DNA of 64,000 bases. Source: Austropuccinia psidii. Taxonomy: Eukaryota; Basidiomycota; Pucciniomycetes; Pucciniales; Sphaerophragmiaceae. Location of the stretch: positions 16,962,499 through 17,026,498 of the forward strand of contig JALGQZ010000015.1 of the NCBI GenBank assembly GCA_023105745.1. Reading direction: 5' to 3'. The number at the start of each line of letters is the position of its first letter. Positions within the stretch are counted from its first letter, which is position 1. Below the pieces are notes generated by a model. That model saw only the letters and a list, made by a program, of their open reading frames with translations, ran no database searches and was not told the DNA's origin. The position numbers were made by a program, and so were the translations under genes. Below are positions 46,761 to 58,793 of the stretch, in pieces.

Positions 46761-46801
46761 GAATTCAATTGCCAACAATTGACACAAGATTTGCCCTGGT
46801 G
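46757..46801 (+). repeat. Inverted repeat, left arm (ends CCCTGGTG)
   Basis: 40 of 45 bases match the reverse complement of 49279-49323. It ends CCCTGGTG, close to the CACTA/TAGTG type of transposon end if read outward. The TTGACGT motifs lie on its left side. Confidence 0.8.
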
Positions 46802-49278
46802 TGTTAATCCATTCCCAATTGTTTCATATGTCCCCTTAAATTAATTCCCATAAATATCTCATTAATCTCCAAAAAAAATCTCCCCACTCACAGAACCTAA
46901 ACCTCATTTTATTATTTCCTAATTCTATCTACTTATGCACAAAAACAATTATTCCAAATAGCAAATACACATCTCAAATAAATAATCAAAAAAATCTTAC
47001 TTCAATCCAAGTTTATTTCAAGTCAAAGAACTGTTTCTTCTTTCTTCATTCAAACATAAGTGCTTAAATATTATGTTTTTTATCCATAAACCAATGAATA
47101 AAGTCAATGATGCAAGGTGATAAACCAAGGGAGGAGGGTATGTGATCCCCTGAACATGTATGAAAATTGTTTTTAAAATACTTAATTACTCCTTATTTTG
47201 TAGGAGGAAGCACACCAAGACCAGGAGCCCAAGTGTATGAAGGACCACAATTATCACAAAGGGAGGCCTTGAGGATCATAAGAAGGGAAATGGAGAAAGC
47301 CTATGAATAAAAAAACCAAAATATGAAGTCATTTCACCAATCACATATCCAATCTCACCATGCAAAAGCAATTGGTGCTACAAAAGCCACCACAGCGCTG
47401 GGAAAATTAAATCTTGATTTGATTAAAGCTATGATTCATATTTCAAAAACAAACCCCATAATTCCAGAAGTCCCTAAAATTAAGGAGGAAGAAAGTTTGA
47501 GGATCCTCCTTTCATGAAAGGAGGAAGTGGTCAAAACAAAAACAAGGGATATTTTCACAATCTTAGGAGAAAATGAGGATGGATTTTGATCCCTGGAAAG
47601 AAATTATATTATTAAAAAAGAGCTCAAAAAAGTTTCTTCATTAAAAGTACCTTCATATTAGGAGCTTTCTCAACAGGCTTTGGGTGGCTTTTCTTCTTAT
47701 GGATCTCAATGGTTGGATTATGGACATTCTTTACTTGAGAAGTCTGGTTTCCCTAAGTGTATCTAAAATTAGGCTCAAAATCCAACCTTAAGCTGGACCT
47801 CTTTCATGATGGCTTTACTTTTGGAAACTTGGAATCTTTGTCATATCAATGGGGGTACATCTCTTTATAAAATTGGGGGAATTTGAATACAATTCCAAAC
47901 AAAATTTCCATTTTATGTAGTTGGATAACATAAAGAAGGACAATTTGGGAAAAAAAATCCAGGAGCCATGAAAATGGGAACTCAACAGCAGTTATTTGGC
48001 TCCAGAAGATCATAAAGGGGAAAAGAGGTATATATATCCATTTTGAAACTTCTCTTTGATTATTTACTAATTCCCTTTTGCTATGTAGCATGAAAAAAAG
48101 AGCTTGAGGCAAGAATTGGTCATGAAGCTGTTGATAAAAGACTTTCCAGAGACATCAGCTCTCTTTATAGGTGATGTTATAATTTCATATAGTGTTGATT
48201 CCCTATTGGAACCTAGATCCAATACTTATTCTTGGAGATAACCTGAGCTATTCAAATTTCTACAACTAATTGATGAAGCCTATTGTCAACATTGTACAAC
48301 TCTTCTCTCCAAGGGAGAAAGAAGAACCAAAATTTAATTTCTCAGAAAATCTATTCAATAAGGGCCATCTTCCTCTTGGAGTGACTATGGTGTCATCCCA
48401 CCAAATATTCTTATCAATTGAATCCGGCCAGAAGCATTATCCAAACTCATTTCAGCTGAAAGGATTGGACTAGAGCTAATGGAGATCATTGATTTGAATA
48501 ATTTGTTGGAGGATATCAGAAACCTTACTAAGAAGCCCTAAGCTGAAAATTTAATATATTTTTCCCTTCTTAACTAGATCAAGCTCCTTCTATTCTTAGT
48601 ATATCTTTTTTTAAAGTCTCATTCTTGTGTATTATTAGTTAAAGCCTTATTTGTCCAGCTGCTATGAGGAATTGTTTCTAATTGCTACTTCTGTCATGTT
48701 GACAGAAATTGATCACTTTATGGGTATTTTTATACATGTGAATCTTGGAAATATGTTAAATGAGTGTTTGAGAACTCAATTGTTGAACACCCATATCAAT
48801 TAATGAGGTAACTATTTCTATTTCCTCAAGTGACTCTGAATTTCACTGCTAATTAAACCTCTATACATTTGAATATCAAAGATGTGCCAAGGTAATTTTG
48901 AAAATTTTCCTTTTCAAAGTATTCATTTATGGATTAACTATAGAAATCCAAATGGGAAGTTGATTGTTACTACTATATACACTGTGTGCATTCAATATGC
49001 CTTATTTACCAATCCTCTCAATGATACAATATCATGACGTAGATGCATATTAAAACCTCAAATTCTGATGATGATTTTGGTAAATTCTTATATTCCTCTT
49101 GTTTACTAGTAAAAGTAAGCATTTCACACACTTGTTTTCAATATACCTCACAAAACTCTTGTCAAAAATTGTTTTGAGTACCTCCCACACATAAATTCAA
49201 CATTTCCAGAAGTTCCATAAATACAACCCAATTTTTGGGATCATAATTTGAGGAAAAGCACATTATTTATATTATATT
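46802..49278. other. Region between inverted repeat arms, no recognisable gene
   Basis: AT-rich, with only short frames. 47203-47310 reads as a coding-like scrap (SQREALRIIRREMEKAY) and 47323-47517 as a 64-codon frame; stops follow. Neither is recognised. A matched pair of TIRs would make this the inside of a 2.57-kb element; facing ends of two elements would make it outside sequence. Confidence 0.45.
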
Positions 49279-49323
49279 CACCAGGGCAAATCTTTTGTCA
49301 ATTGCCGGCGATTGACTTCACGT
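49279..49323 (-). repeat. Inverted repeat, right arm (starts CACCAGGG)
   Basis: Pairs with 46757-46801 in reverse orientation. Similarity continues weakly beyond it (TATAAAATCTTG against the left arm flank). Confidence 0.8.
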
Positions 49324-51402
49324 TGCACTGTGGTCAGTATAAAATCTTGCTTCAGTCATGTTAGTGTCACATTATAGTCACTAGATTTAGTGGGTCACAT
49401 CGCATCTGCGTCAAGACAATGTCAATCATCACATGTGTCACATGAGTGTGTCACTCAAAGTTCAAACCCATATCAACACCATTTGCAAGGTTCAGGTAAT
49501 TACACCTCCTGGTGCAAGGCAGCAGTTTGGCATGCTCATATTTGTGCATAAGATGACTTCCTCCCCACCTCCTGATCATCTCACCCCTTTACCATGCCTA
49601 CTCTCACACACAAATTGGCTTCCTCATCCCCGCCTAATCCTCTCTGACCCTTAACATGCTTACGCTCCTGCACAGCCCACAACATATGCCTCTGTGGCAG
49701 CGCCCTCATGTTTCCGCACCACTGCCACTGCACCCTCACCCGTCCTTATGACTCCTCCCACATGCCTAATCCTCTCTGCGGCTTAACATCCTCATGCTCA
49801 TGCTGTGCCCTCCCAACATGCCTCAAATGCCAGCCTCACACCGGCCTAATCCTCAACACCGCTTACCATCTTTAAGATACCACCTTATGCCTCCGCACCC
49901 CCATGGCTTAACATGCTAATGCTACTGCTGTGCCCTTAAAATATGCCTCCAATACCGCCCTCACCCCTCCTTGTCTTCTCCAGTACTTACCATCCTTACA
50001 CTTATGTATTAGACCCATAGGGTACGGTGGCTTGTTGGCATACATGATGAACGCAACGACAGCAATGTGCTTAGTGGCCTGCTCTGCCAACAGGTTCTTG
50101 GGGGAAATTGGTGAGGATATTCACAATGTTGTGGTTAGGGTTTAAATCATGAGACTCACAAATTAAAACCTAATGAGTGGACTATTTAAGACAAGAATTG
50201 TGTCTCCTGTTTCCCTGACAAAACCATTTTATTTCATATCATTCAAATGGAACACTTTGCTTAGTCCTTACCTCATGAGCGTTGAATTTATTAGGTTTCT
50301 GACTAGTCAAAAATATTCAATTTCTCACAGGGAAGTGATTTCATTTGAATGATATCAAATGATTTGCAACACACACATCCATGAATTTTCCAAAAAATCA
50401 TATGTTGCAAATGCAATACAATTTAAATCAATATTGATGGAAGGTCCCAATGCTGTTGATGGGCAGGTTTCCTTTGGTCAGCTTGTGGTTCTAAAATTTC
50501 TGTTTTCTAGAAGATTCACAAACTATTGAACTGATTTGAATTGAGATTTAACTTCTTTCAAACTTTCCAAAATTCTCCAATACTGATATTACCTAAAAAA
50601 GAATAAATTATCTTAAGCTTATTTTATCCCCATCACTTTCAGAAATCCTGCGTTTTTTCTTCAATTTTGATCTTTTTATTCTAGAATTTTCAATCAAGCT
50701 ATCAATCAACTCATTACCATCAATTTACTTAATAAACTACCTCTGCTAGGCCCCAATAAATGCCTCAAACCCTGGGAAATTCAGCTGAATTCAATGAAAA
50801 AGAACTTCAGCCCTGAAGAGTGGAAGTGAAATCTCTGATATAGTCAGTAGTCATGAATTAGGCATTGAATTAGAGAGCCAGTCACATGAAAAGAACCAAG
50901 ATACACCGGTTCTTCCAAAATGTGAGCATGCATTCATCTGGGATATTTTGTATCTCTCAAAACCTGATATTGTGTCATAGCCTTTATTTCAGCTCAGCCT
51001 CCAAGCTCTGAAAAACTAAATTTTAAAAGCTATGAGAAGTAAAAGACTGTTGAACCTTGTGCACCAACAGGAGGTGCTGTGCAAGATGAGGTAATTTTTA
51101 GTGGTGAGGTTGAAATTATATCAAAGGAAGGATTTTTCTCACACATTGCTTGAGTGATCCCAAGGGTGGAAAAAATTAAAGCTGATAGTAAAATTCATGA
51201 TTATGTATGTCAAAAGATTTCTGAAGAAGTGAGACTCCTCAAGATGGATTTGAACTGTAAGTCAATTACTATTTCAATACAAAAAATTCAAAAATGGCTG
51301 CTTACAGTATATCAGGAGGTGTGGAGGTGGGAGAATTTGTACCTGAAGGATCTAAAGTGGTAATTGGAGTTCCAGGCAAAGGCTTAGGAAAAAGACCAAA
51401 TA
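49324..51402. other. Region with degenerate minisatellite, no recognisable gene
   Basis: 49550-49990 is a C-rich degenerate repeat. The rest has only short frames. 51154-51363 encodes 69 residues (RLLKMDLNCKSITIS, KWLLTVYQEVWRW) that look like a scrap of a protein, possibly Gag-like, but I do not recognise it. Several in-frame stops surround it. It ends at the TGTGAG of element 5. Confidence 0.45.
49600..49990. repeat. Degenerate C-rich minisatellite
   Basis: Variants of CCTAATCCTCTCTG, CTTAACATGCT and ATGCCTC recur at about 49627, 49768 and 49840 and around 49911, with unequal spacing of roughly 75-140 bp. Confidence 0.6.
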
Positions 51403-52310
51403 TGTGAGCCTTAGGGGTATTTTCATATACCCAAAAGACCACAAATAACAAAATAAGACACAAATATGAATAAAATAAATTTATTTATATCTTCAAAATA
51501 AAAGTTAAAATATAAATAAAAAGTTATATACAAAATTAAAAATCTAATTATAATCTAAAAGAAAAATACATTAAATTGTAAAATTATGAAAATGCATTTT
51601 TACCTGAAAAAAATTAAGTAAAAATGAATTTTTAATAAACTTAATGAAATTAAAATATTTTTGGTAAAACATTACATGAAATATATTATAACATTTTATT
51701 CAATAAATGAACTCAAGAAAGTTATTTCACCATTAGATTCCTCATAAAGTATAATGTGGGGTCAGCTCTGGGTAAGGTTTCTGAAACTCAACTCTAAATA
51801 AGCTTAAATTCAGTTTTTAGGATTTTCTGTACAAAAGTTGAAAATCCTTAAAAACTTAATTTAATGCACACCACATGTGGTGCTAAACATCAATTTTTGT
51901 GTTTAAATTGAGGTGTTGTGTGTAGTTTAGAAGTTATGAGGAATTGAAGTATTTTCAATTGAAATGTCAAAATGTGCGCATGTATTACATAAGTGAGCTG
52001 TAATTTACATGTGAGCTATCAATTATTACAGCTGTGTACTGTAAAATTTGAATTGAATTGCATGTGTAAATTAAAAATGTATTACATGATGAGTAATTAA
52101 AGAAAAAAATAAATTGGAAAGATTAAGTCTGGGGGGGAAAGGAACTCTACCTCTAAGGGGGAGCCAGACCCCCAGAATCCTTGCTGAAAGGCATGGGATG
52201 TCAAACTCCACTCAAAGGTTCATCACTTTTGGACTGGAATTCAGTCACAGGGTATGTGAGTCAATTGATGATGAGATTTTGATACCAACCTGGGCAGTTT
52301 TAACTGTTTC
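51403..52310 (+). repeat. Family A 5' LTR of element 5, first part
   Basis: TGTGAGCCTTAGGGGTA onward, 908 bp. It is noticeably more diverged than other family A LTRs, consistent with greater age. It stops at GTTTC, where element 4 is inserted. Confidence 0.92.
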
Positions 52311-53648
52311 TGTCAGCCTGTGACTTAAAACCAGAGCACAAGCATGACAGCCAAAATACCATAAACCAATGATATAGGCAGGATACCACCAAAACATTGA
52401 ATTGAGCCAAATTAGCTCAAAAGGTATCAGAAAAAGGGGGAACTCATCCCTTTCCAAATATACAAGTCCCATCATCATAGGACAAAGAATAACAAAGTTA
52501 TTCCTGCTTAAAGCTGTTGCTGAGCATAAACCTTAATTTTCACCTCTCATCTGAAATACAGAGTAATAGGCTTCACACCATCAAATGTGTATTCAAATTG
52601 AAGCTTCAAGTCAGGGCTATCCAATGGTACCATCCCAACTGAGCTAGCACCAGTACAACAGAAGTTATGGTCAAATTCAGGCCAAATAAGGGTGAACAAA
52701 ACATTCACCTCCCATCTAACTTCTACAGTTTTAGTGTGAGATACCTAAAGTGGGGTCTTTTTGGAAAGAGCAAAATCAGGGCTATCTGATGGTGTCATCC
52801 ATTTCCTCCTATCTCAATTAGAACAAACGTTATGGGGAAAACAAGCCCAAAACAGCTTTTTCCTAAAACACGCATAAGTACAAAATATCTTGTACATGGA
52901 ATACCTTTGCCGCATCCAATGATAGCCATATCAAATAAGGTACCATTGTGTAGAAAACATACATGACTACACATTGTAACAATTTTGAGGTTGATATCTC
53001 AAGAACTGACAAAGGTATGGCTGGTTTAATGTCAAAATCCCACATTCTGGCCAACACAGCCTTACCATGGGATAATATCCCATAACCATGATTATGAGGT
53101 GTAAAACAGACAAAGAAGCATATTTATACTCCAATACCTCATAATTCAGTCAATACTGGGGTCCCATACAGTTTCTGTACAGCATTCTACACGTCATACA
53201 CATCAGAAGAAGGCTATGTGGTCCCCAGATGAAAAATTTCACCCCATATTGGTGGAAACTGCCCAGGTGTGGTTTCAAAACCACATTGGTGGCTAATACA
53301 GGCTATACAGGTCTTTGAAAACTACAAGCCTGTCTCAGAGAGTAAAAAAATCTCAAATTCCTACATAGTACAACTGTCAAAAACAGTTATACCCTTGGAA
53401 AATAAACAGGCATAATTATAATATTAATTATTTTAGTCTTTATTATTGTCATCCAACAGGTAAAGCTGCACTCAGGGCTTTCAACAGCGCTCACCACCAC
53501 TATTTTATAATAGTAAAGCCCCTTTAATCTTATTATAAACCCTTATTATCAATCAATACTCTATTTCTTAGTCTTTTCTCACGTGTCACAGTCACAGTTA
53601 AAGTAGTAAATAGCCTAATTACCGCTTCTACATAGACTCAACTTGACA
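52311..53648 (+). repeat. Family C 5' LTR of element 4
   Basis: TGTCAGCCTGTGAC to CAACTTGACA. It lacks about 97 bp that the 3' LTR has at about 61452-61550; the break is near 53350. That stretch holds the GATAAAAGG box. Confidence 0.94.
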
Positions 53649-54541
53649 TTTTGGGGGCCTGGCCATGTTTTAACCTTTTTTGGACCTTAAAAGTGAGTTT
53701 TTTCACATATTTTCTCTATTTCTGACATTTTGTTTTACTTTTTAGGCGTATTTCTTTAAATATATATATATATTATATTTCTTCATACTCATATTAAAAA
53801 AGAGTACCTGTCACATGGCTAATAAACACAGGACCCTTATCTTTGGCGTGTTTTTCATATAAAAACACTTTAAGCCAATAATACAGCCTTTTTTTCAATT
53901 AAATAAAGACACCTCTTACTGTAAAACCAACAGTTGAGGCGTGGTTGGGCATATTGTTAATTCAATTACCCTCTTACATACCACTTTTTTATCATTTTAT
54001 ACTTTCTAATTACAAGTTATTATGTGAGATATTGGTATACAAACAGTATATCAAGTATCTGTAAGCTGTATTTCTGACGTGAAACTGTTAATACAATTAC
54101 ACTGTCATTATACAAGGGCATATTGTAGTAATATGCAAGCCCAGAGGCCATTCAGCATTTTAAAAAGTCTTAACTGACATTAAGCCCTCTTTTCCTGTTT
54201 GATTCAGTGGAAGATAACTTCATACCACTTTAAAGCCAATCACAGGCCACCGTACCAGTGACACCCTCAGAACCAGAGGGAAGAAAAGGCAAAGGAAAAA
54301 GGCCCAGTGAAGGCCTGGTCACAGCAAATAAGTGGACACCTATTGCCACTCAGAAGAGTAGAAAACCAAAAAATTCTGCTTCAATAAAAGGTAAACCCAC
54401 CTTAACAGATGGTACAGGGAAAATTACTATTATTAACCCATTTGTAACCTCTAAAGGTAAATTGCCCGAATCAGCAGACAACAAATTTGTACAAGGAACA
54501 GTCAAAGGTAAATACCCTAAGAGCATAAAGTTTTTGGCTGC
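53649..54541 (+). other. Primer-binding site and leader of element 4
   Basis: TTTTGGGGGCCTGGCCATG at 53649-53667, then AT-rich leader. 54258-54554 is a Lys/Pro-rich 98-codon frame (GRKGKGKRPSEG) that may be a leader ORF; it is not similar to the family A leader ORF. Confidence 0.55.
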
Positions 54542-56446
54542 TTGCAAACACTGACATGTCACCTGAATATCTCAGAGACCTTGACTTCCAAAGGAACCAA
54601 CCAGAGGCCAGAGAAGGCTTGTCCAGAACCAGAAGACCTGGAAGAGGACACCTTGGACACAGTGGTGGATGGCAAAACAATGAGGGAGATAATATCAACC
54701 TTGCCATTCACACTCCATTTCAACAGGGACCTCAAACCAGAGGACTGGAAAGACATGGATCAAGTTCTTCAGCTCCACCAACTTGTCAAATATTTGTCTC
54801 AATGGAGCATGGACAACAAGAGGTTCAACCTAGCAACTCAATGGGCAGACGTTGGAGCAAGCTTCCAGAAGATTTGTCTCAAAGAGATAGACTTCAAGGA
54901 CCTTATGTTCATCACCAAAGGTTGGAATCCTACCAGGCAGTTCAGACTCCTGGAGGCAAGGGAAACCAGGATAAGGGAAAATAAAGCCACTATCCAAGCT
55001 ATAGAAGAACAACTGACCCATACAGGGAATACTCAGATTCCTTCAGGCTCACAAGGAGCAGGCCAAATCAGCTCTCCAGTGGCTTCACACAATTCAGAAA
55101 CTAGCAGATCAGTGGCCAAGAGTCACCATTCTTCACAATTCCAGGAAGTTTCAGGGAGAAGACAAGGAAACAAAGGTAAAAACAAGACCTCCTTCAACCA
55201 GAGGAAGAGAGAGTCAGACCCCATGATTCAGAAGCTGTTGGATTTGGTGAAAGAAGTGCACAAGAACCAGAAGTAGCTGTAAATAACTTTAGAATCAGTA
55301 GTGCCATTAATAGAAATATGACCCCCACTCAGATTTAACATAATGTTGTTACACCTGAGAGTAACTTAAGCAGTGATGCACTGTGGTTACAAATGTCCCA
55401 ATATGCTGAGCAAACTCAAAAACAGTTTGCAGAACTTGAAGAAAGCCATGAACTCCATGGATATAATTGTTAAAACTCTTCAAGAAGGACATGCTCAATT
55501 GAGAAAAGCCTCTGAAGAAACCAACAAAAGACTGAATCTAGTCTTTGAAGAACAACACCACAGCAAAAGGGACAGGGATTTTCTGGATCAAGACATAAAA
55601 AAACTGTTTAATGTCTACCATAGCATGAAGCCCCAACCACAAGGCCATGTTATGGATAATTCATATCACCAAGATGACATCAAACCAGATGCCATGTTGA
55701 TGAATAAAGCAGAATCTCTATCACAATACCAGGATGGGGATAATATGTCTTATTCTAAGAAGGAAGCCTTGAAACAGCTTCCTGAGGCCTCAGGCTGGCT
55801 CAAACTCTCTGGAACAGGAGAATATGATCATATGGAACTCATAGATTATATTGATGGACTCTTTATTGATGTACCAAGCATACCAGATTACTGGATTATG
55901 GCTAGACTAAACACAGCATTTAAAGGTCATGCTAGTATATGGTACACAGAAGTGAAAGAAATCCATGTCAGAAGAAACTGGCCATGGTGCAAGTGTCAAA
56001 TCATCCAAAAGTACAGTAATGGTACTTGGATATGGCAAAGGACCATGTCATTTGACAATGACAAATACTCTGTGTACAAAGATCAATATGAGTAGTGTCT
56101 TAAACAGTCTAAAAGACTTAAAGCCATTGATCCTCAGATGAACATCCAAATGAGGAATCACAAGCTTCTGACGCAACTTCCAGGAGAACTAGAGCATGCA
56201 GTAAGATGCAGATGCAACCAAAATTGCACTCTAGATGACATTTCTAATACCTTAGAAGACATAAGGAAAAGAACTAATATAGGGAAATTCACCCCATATA
56301 AGAGCAGTGGTTTCAAAGAGAAACAACCTTTCAGGGTAGAATTTAAAGACAAACACAAAGAAATGGGGGCAGAAGTGGCAAAGAAGAAGAATTCTTGTCA
56401 CAATTGTGGTTCAACAGACCACTATGCAAACAACTGTCCAAAATAA
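54542..56446 (+). pseudogene. gag of element 4 with CCHC knuckle
   Basis: One reading frame interrupted by stops: 54542-55276 (HFNRDLKPEDWKDMDQVL, LMFITKGWNPTRQFRLL, a Ser/Gln-rich tail), 55373-56095 (LPEASGWLKLSGTGEYDHME, ARLNTAFKGHASIWY) and 56138-56446 (QLPGELEHAVRCRCN and the intact zinc knuckle CHNCGSTDHYANNC). The middle piece is the Gag block shared with families A and B. Stops at 55274-55276 and 56093-56095 are in the same frame; the gap 55277-55372 has more. An overlapping 142-codon frame, 54556-54984, lies -1 to the Gag frame. Confidence 0.86.
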
Positions 56447-56634
56447 AAGAAAAAAGTCTATGCCATTGAGAAAGTCCCAGAGGAGGAATCCCCAACTTAG
56501 GATTCTGAATCAGACTCCATGGGTGATGCCATCAGAGAACCATCTGATGATGACCAAGACCCAAGAGAAGAACTTCTAGGGAATACCAAGACAAAACCCC
56601 ACTAGAAATTCAGGACATACAGTGGGAAGCAGGG

Positions 56635-57162
56635 ATGTCACAGGACACTGCCAACAAAAACTTGTGCAAACATACACAAGATGCAAAATCATGCCTGGTC
56701 ACACCAACCAGAGGAATGGCATATATACATGGAACAGCCACAACAATTACTATCTGTATTGACAATGCTCAACATTCACTGATCATTGATAGTGGGGCAC
56801 ACTGCTCCATAGTGGCCAGAAATTATCTGGATAACCACTTCCCAAATTTGGGAAAACAGCTCTTGCCCACCAAGGCAAGAAATTTTAAAAGTGCTTCAGG
56901 GAAGATGACTTCTATTGGGACAATTATCAAAGAGATAATTATACCCCACAGGAAGGGTAATATCAGACTCAACCCAGAGTTTGTAGTGCTAGATGATGCC
57001 CACATCCAAGGCTTCTTACTGGGAACAGACTACCAAAGGATGTATGGCATAGATATTTACAATAGTAAAAACAGGCACATTACCATAGGTACTAACAGGG
57101 AGAAGAAATTTTCACTGATATATACCAAATCTCTACCCATGACCCACTGGAGGAATTACTGA
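56635..57162 (+). CDS. Aspartic protease of element 4
   Basis: 175-codon frame with RGMAYIHGTATTITI, the active site IIDSGAHCSIV and FLLGTDYQRMYGID. Length and order match the protease regions of elements 1-3. It is shifted one frame from gag through a stop-rich stretch (56447-56634), and the RT follows in another frame. The retropepsin motif is canonical. The start Met is internal. Confidence 0.82.
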   Translation: MSQDTANKNLCKHTQDAKSCLVTPTRGMAYIHGTATTITICIDNAQHSLIIDSGAHCSIVARNYLDNHFPNLGKQLLPTKARNFKSASGKMTSIGTIIKEIIIPHRKGNIRLNPEFVVLDDAHIQGFLLGTDYQRMYGIDIYNSKNRHITIGTNREKKFSLIYTKSLPMTHWRNY

Positions 57163-58793
57163 ATTAATTCAGAGAGGGCCAGTTTAGCACTACCCTCACC
57201 AGTAAACAAAAACTAAGTTTACTGAAGATGCTGAGAAAGAATAGACCAGCATTTGCCATTAGTGAAGAACCATTAGGCAAGATCAAAGGCCATGATATAG
57301 AAGTATATTTGGATGTGGAAAGACCTTATCCACCCATGCTCTGGATACCTCCTTACCCAGCAATTCTGTAGACCAGGAAAGAAATTGAAAAACATATCAA
57401 TTAACTCCCGGACATGGATGTCATCAGGAAGATTGGACATAATGAAATAGTGGAAATAACCACTCCTGTCCTAATCACCTGGTATGATAGCAAGTCTAGA
57501 CTGTGTGGAGATTTCAGAGCTTTGAATAACTACACAAAAGCAGACAGGTACCCTATACCCAGGATACCTCATTCCTTGGATAAACTGGCAAAAGCCAAAT
57601 ACATAACCAAAATGGATTGTATGAAAGGCTTCCACACAAATGGGGTTAAACCAAACCCCATGAAATTGCTCAGAATCATATGCCATATGGGAATATATGA
57701 GTATACCAGGATGCCATTTGGCATCCAAAATGCACCAGCCCACTTTCAAAGGATGATGGACACAATATTTCAAAAAGAAATATTTGAAGGCTGGATGGTG
57801 GTATATATAGATGATATCATTATATACTAAGAGACATGGGAAGACCATGTACAATACATAGACAGAGTTCTAAGTAAATTTACACCCATCAATATGAAAG
57901 TTTCACTGAAAAAGTTTACTTTTGGCCAACAAGAGCTACTAGCCCTATGACATAAAGTCTCAGGTCTTAGTCTGGCAATTGACCAGAATAAAGTAGCAGA
58001 AGTATTGCAAAAACCAATACCAAAGAGCATCAAAGAGATGCAATCTTTCCTTGGGTTTGCTAGCTACTATAGGAACCACATCAAGAATTTTGACCACATA
58101 ACTAGTAGTTTATAAAAGCTATGTTCAGAAGACATAGTTTTTGAAATTACCAAGGAAAGGAGGGATACATATGAGAGGATCAAATATGAACTCACAAATG
58201 CACCTGTACTCATCTTGCCTGACTTTGAACTGCCATTCAAGTTATACATAGATGCAGCATGCAGCCAAGGCTTAGAATCAGCCCTTCATCAAAGACAAAT
58301 TGTAGATGGTGAACCAAGAAAGGGAGTAATATGCTACATCTCTAGGCAACTGAAAGATTCAGAAGCCAGGTATGGGGCCACCCAGACTGAATGCCTATTT
58401 CTAGTCTGGGCTCTGGAAAAACTCAATTATTCTCAGGAGGGTGCATTCTTTGAAGTCTACACAGACTGCACAGCCTTGAAGTCTTTACTGAACATGAAGA
58501 CTACTAATAGACAAATTCTGAGATGGCAAATAACCATCCAGGATTATAAAGGGAATATGTCCATCATATACAAAGAAGTTAAAAGTCATACCAATGCAAA
58601 TGGCCTTAGCAGATGGCCACTGGATAGTGTTAAAAGCAATCCAGCTTATGACCCTGAAGTGACAGCCAAGATCCCTGTCCATTTCATACAAATAGATAGG
58701 AGTAAGAACTTTTATTCTCTGAATGGGTACCAGAAAGTGGTACTCTTGACAGTGGAAACACTGATTCCGAAGGAACAGAAACTCCCATATTAG
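57163..58793 (+). pseudogene. RT and RNase H of element 4 (several stops)
   Basis: RT motifs in order: GHDIEVYLDVERPYPPM, a degraded block with stops at about 57369-57371 and 57402-57404, LCGDFRALNNYT, PFGIQNAPAHFQ, VVYIDDIIIY, then TAA at 57828-57830. It continues with KVSLKKFTFG, VSGLSLAIDQNK, FLGFASYYRNH and two more stops. Frame 58215-58793 is RNase H (LYIDAACSQGLESAL, CYISRQLKDSEARYG, YTDCTALKSLLN). Confidence 0.86.
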
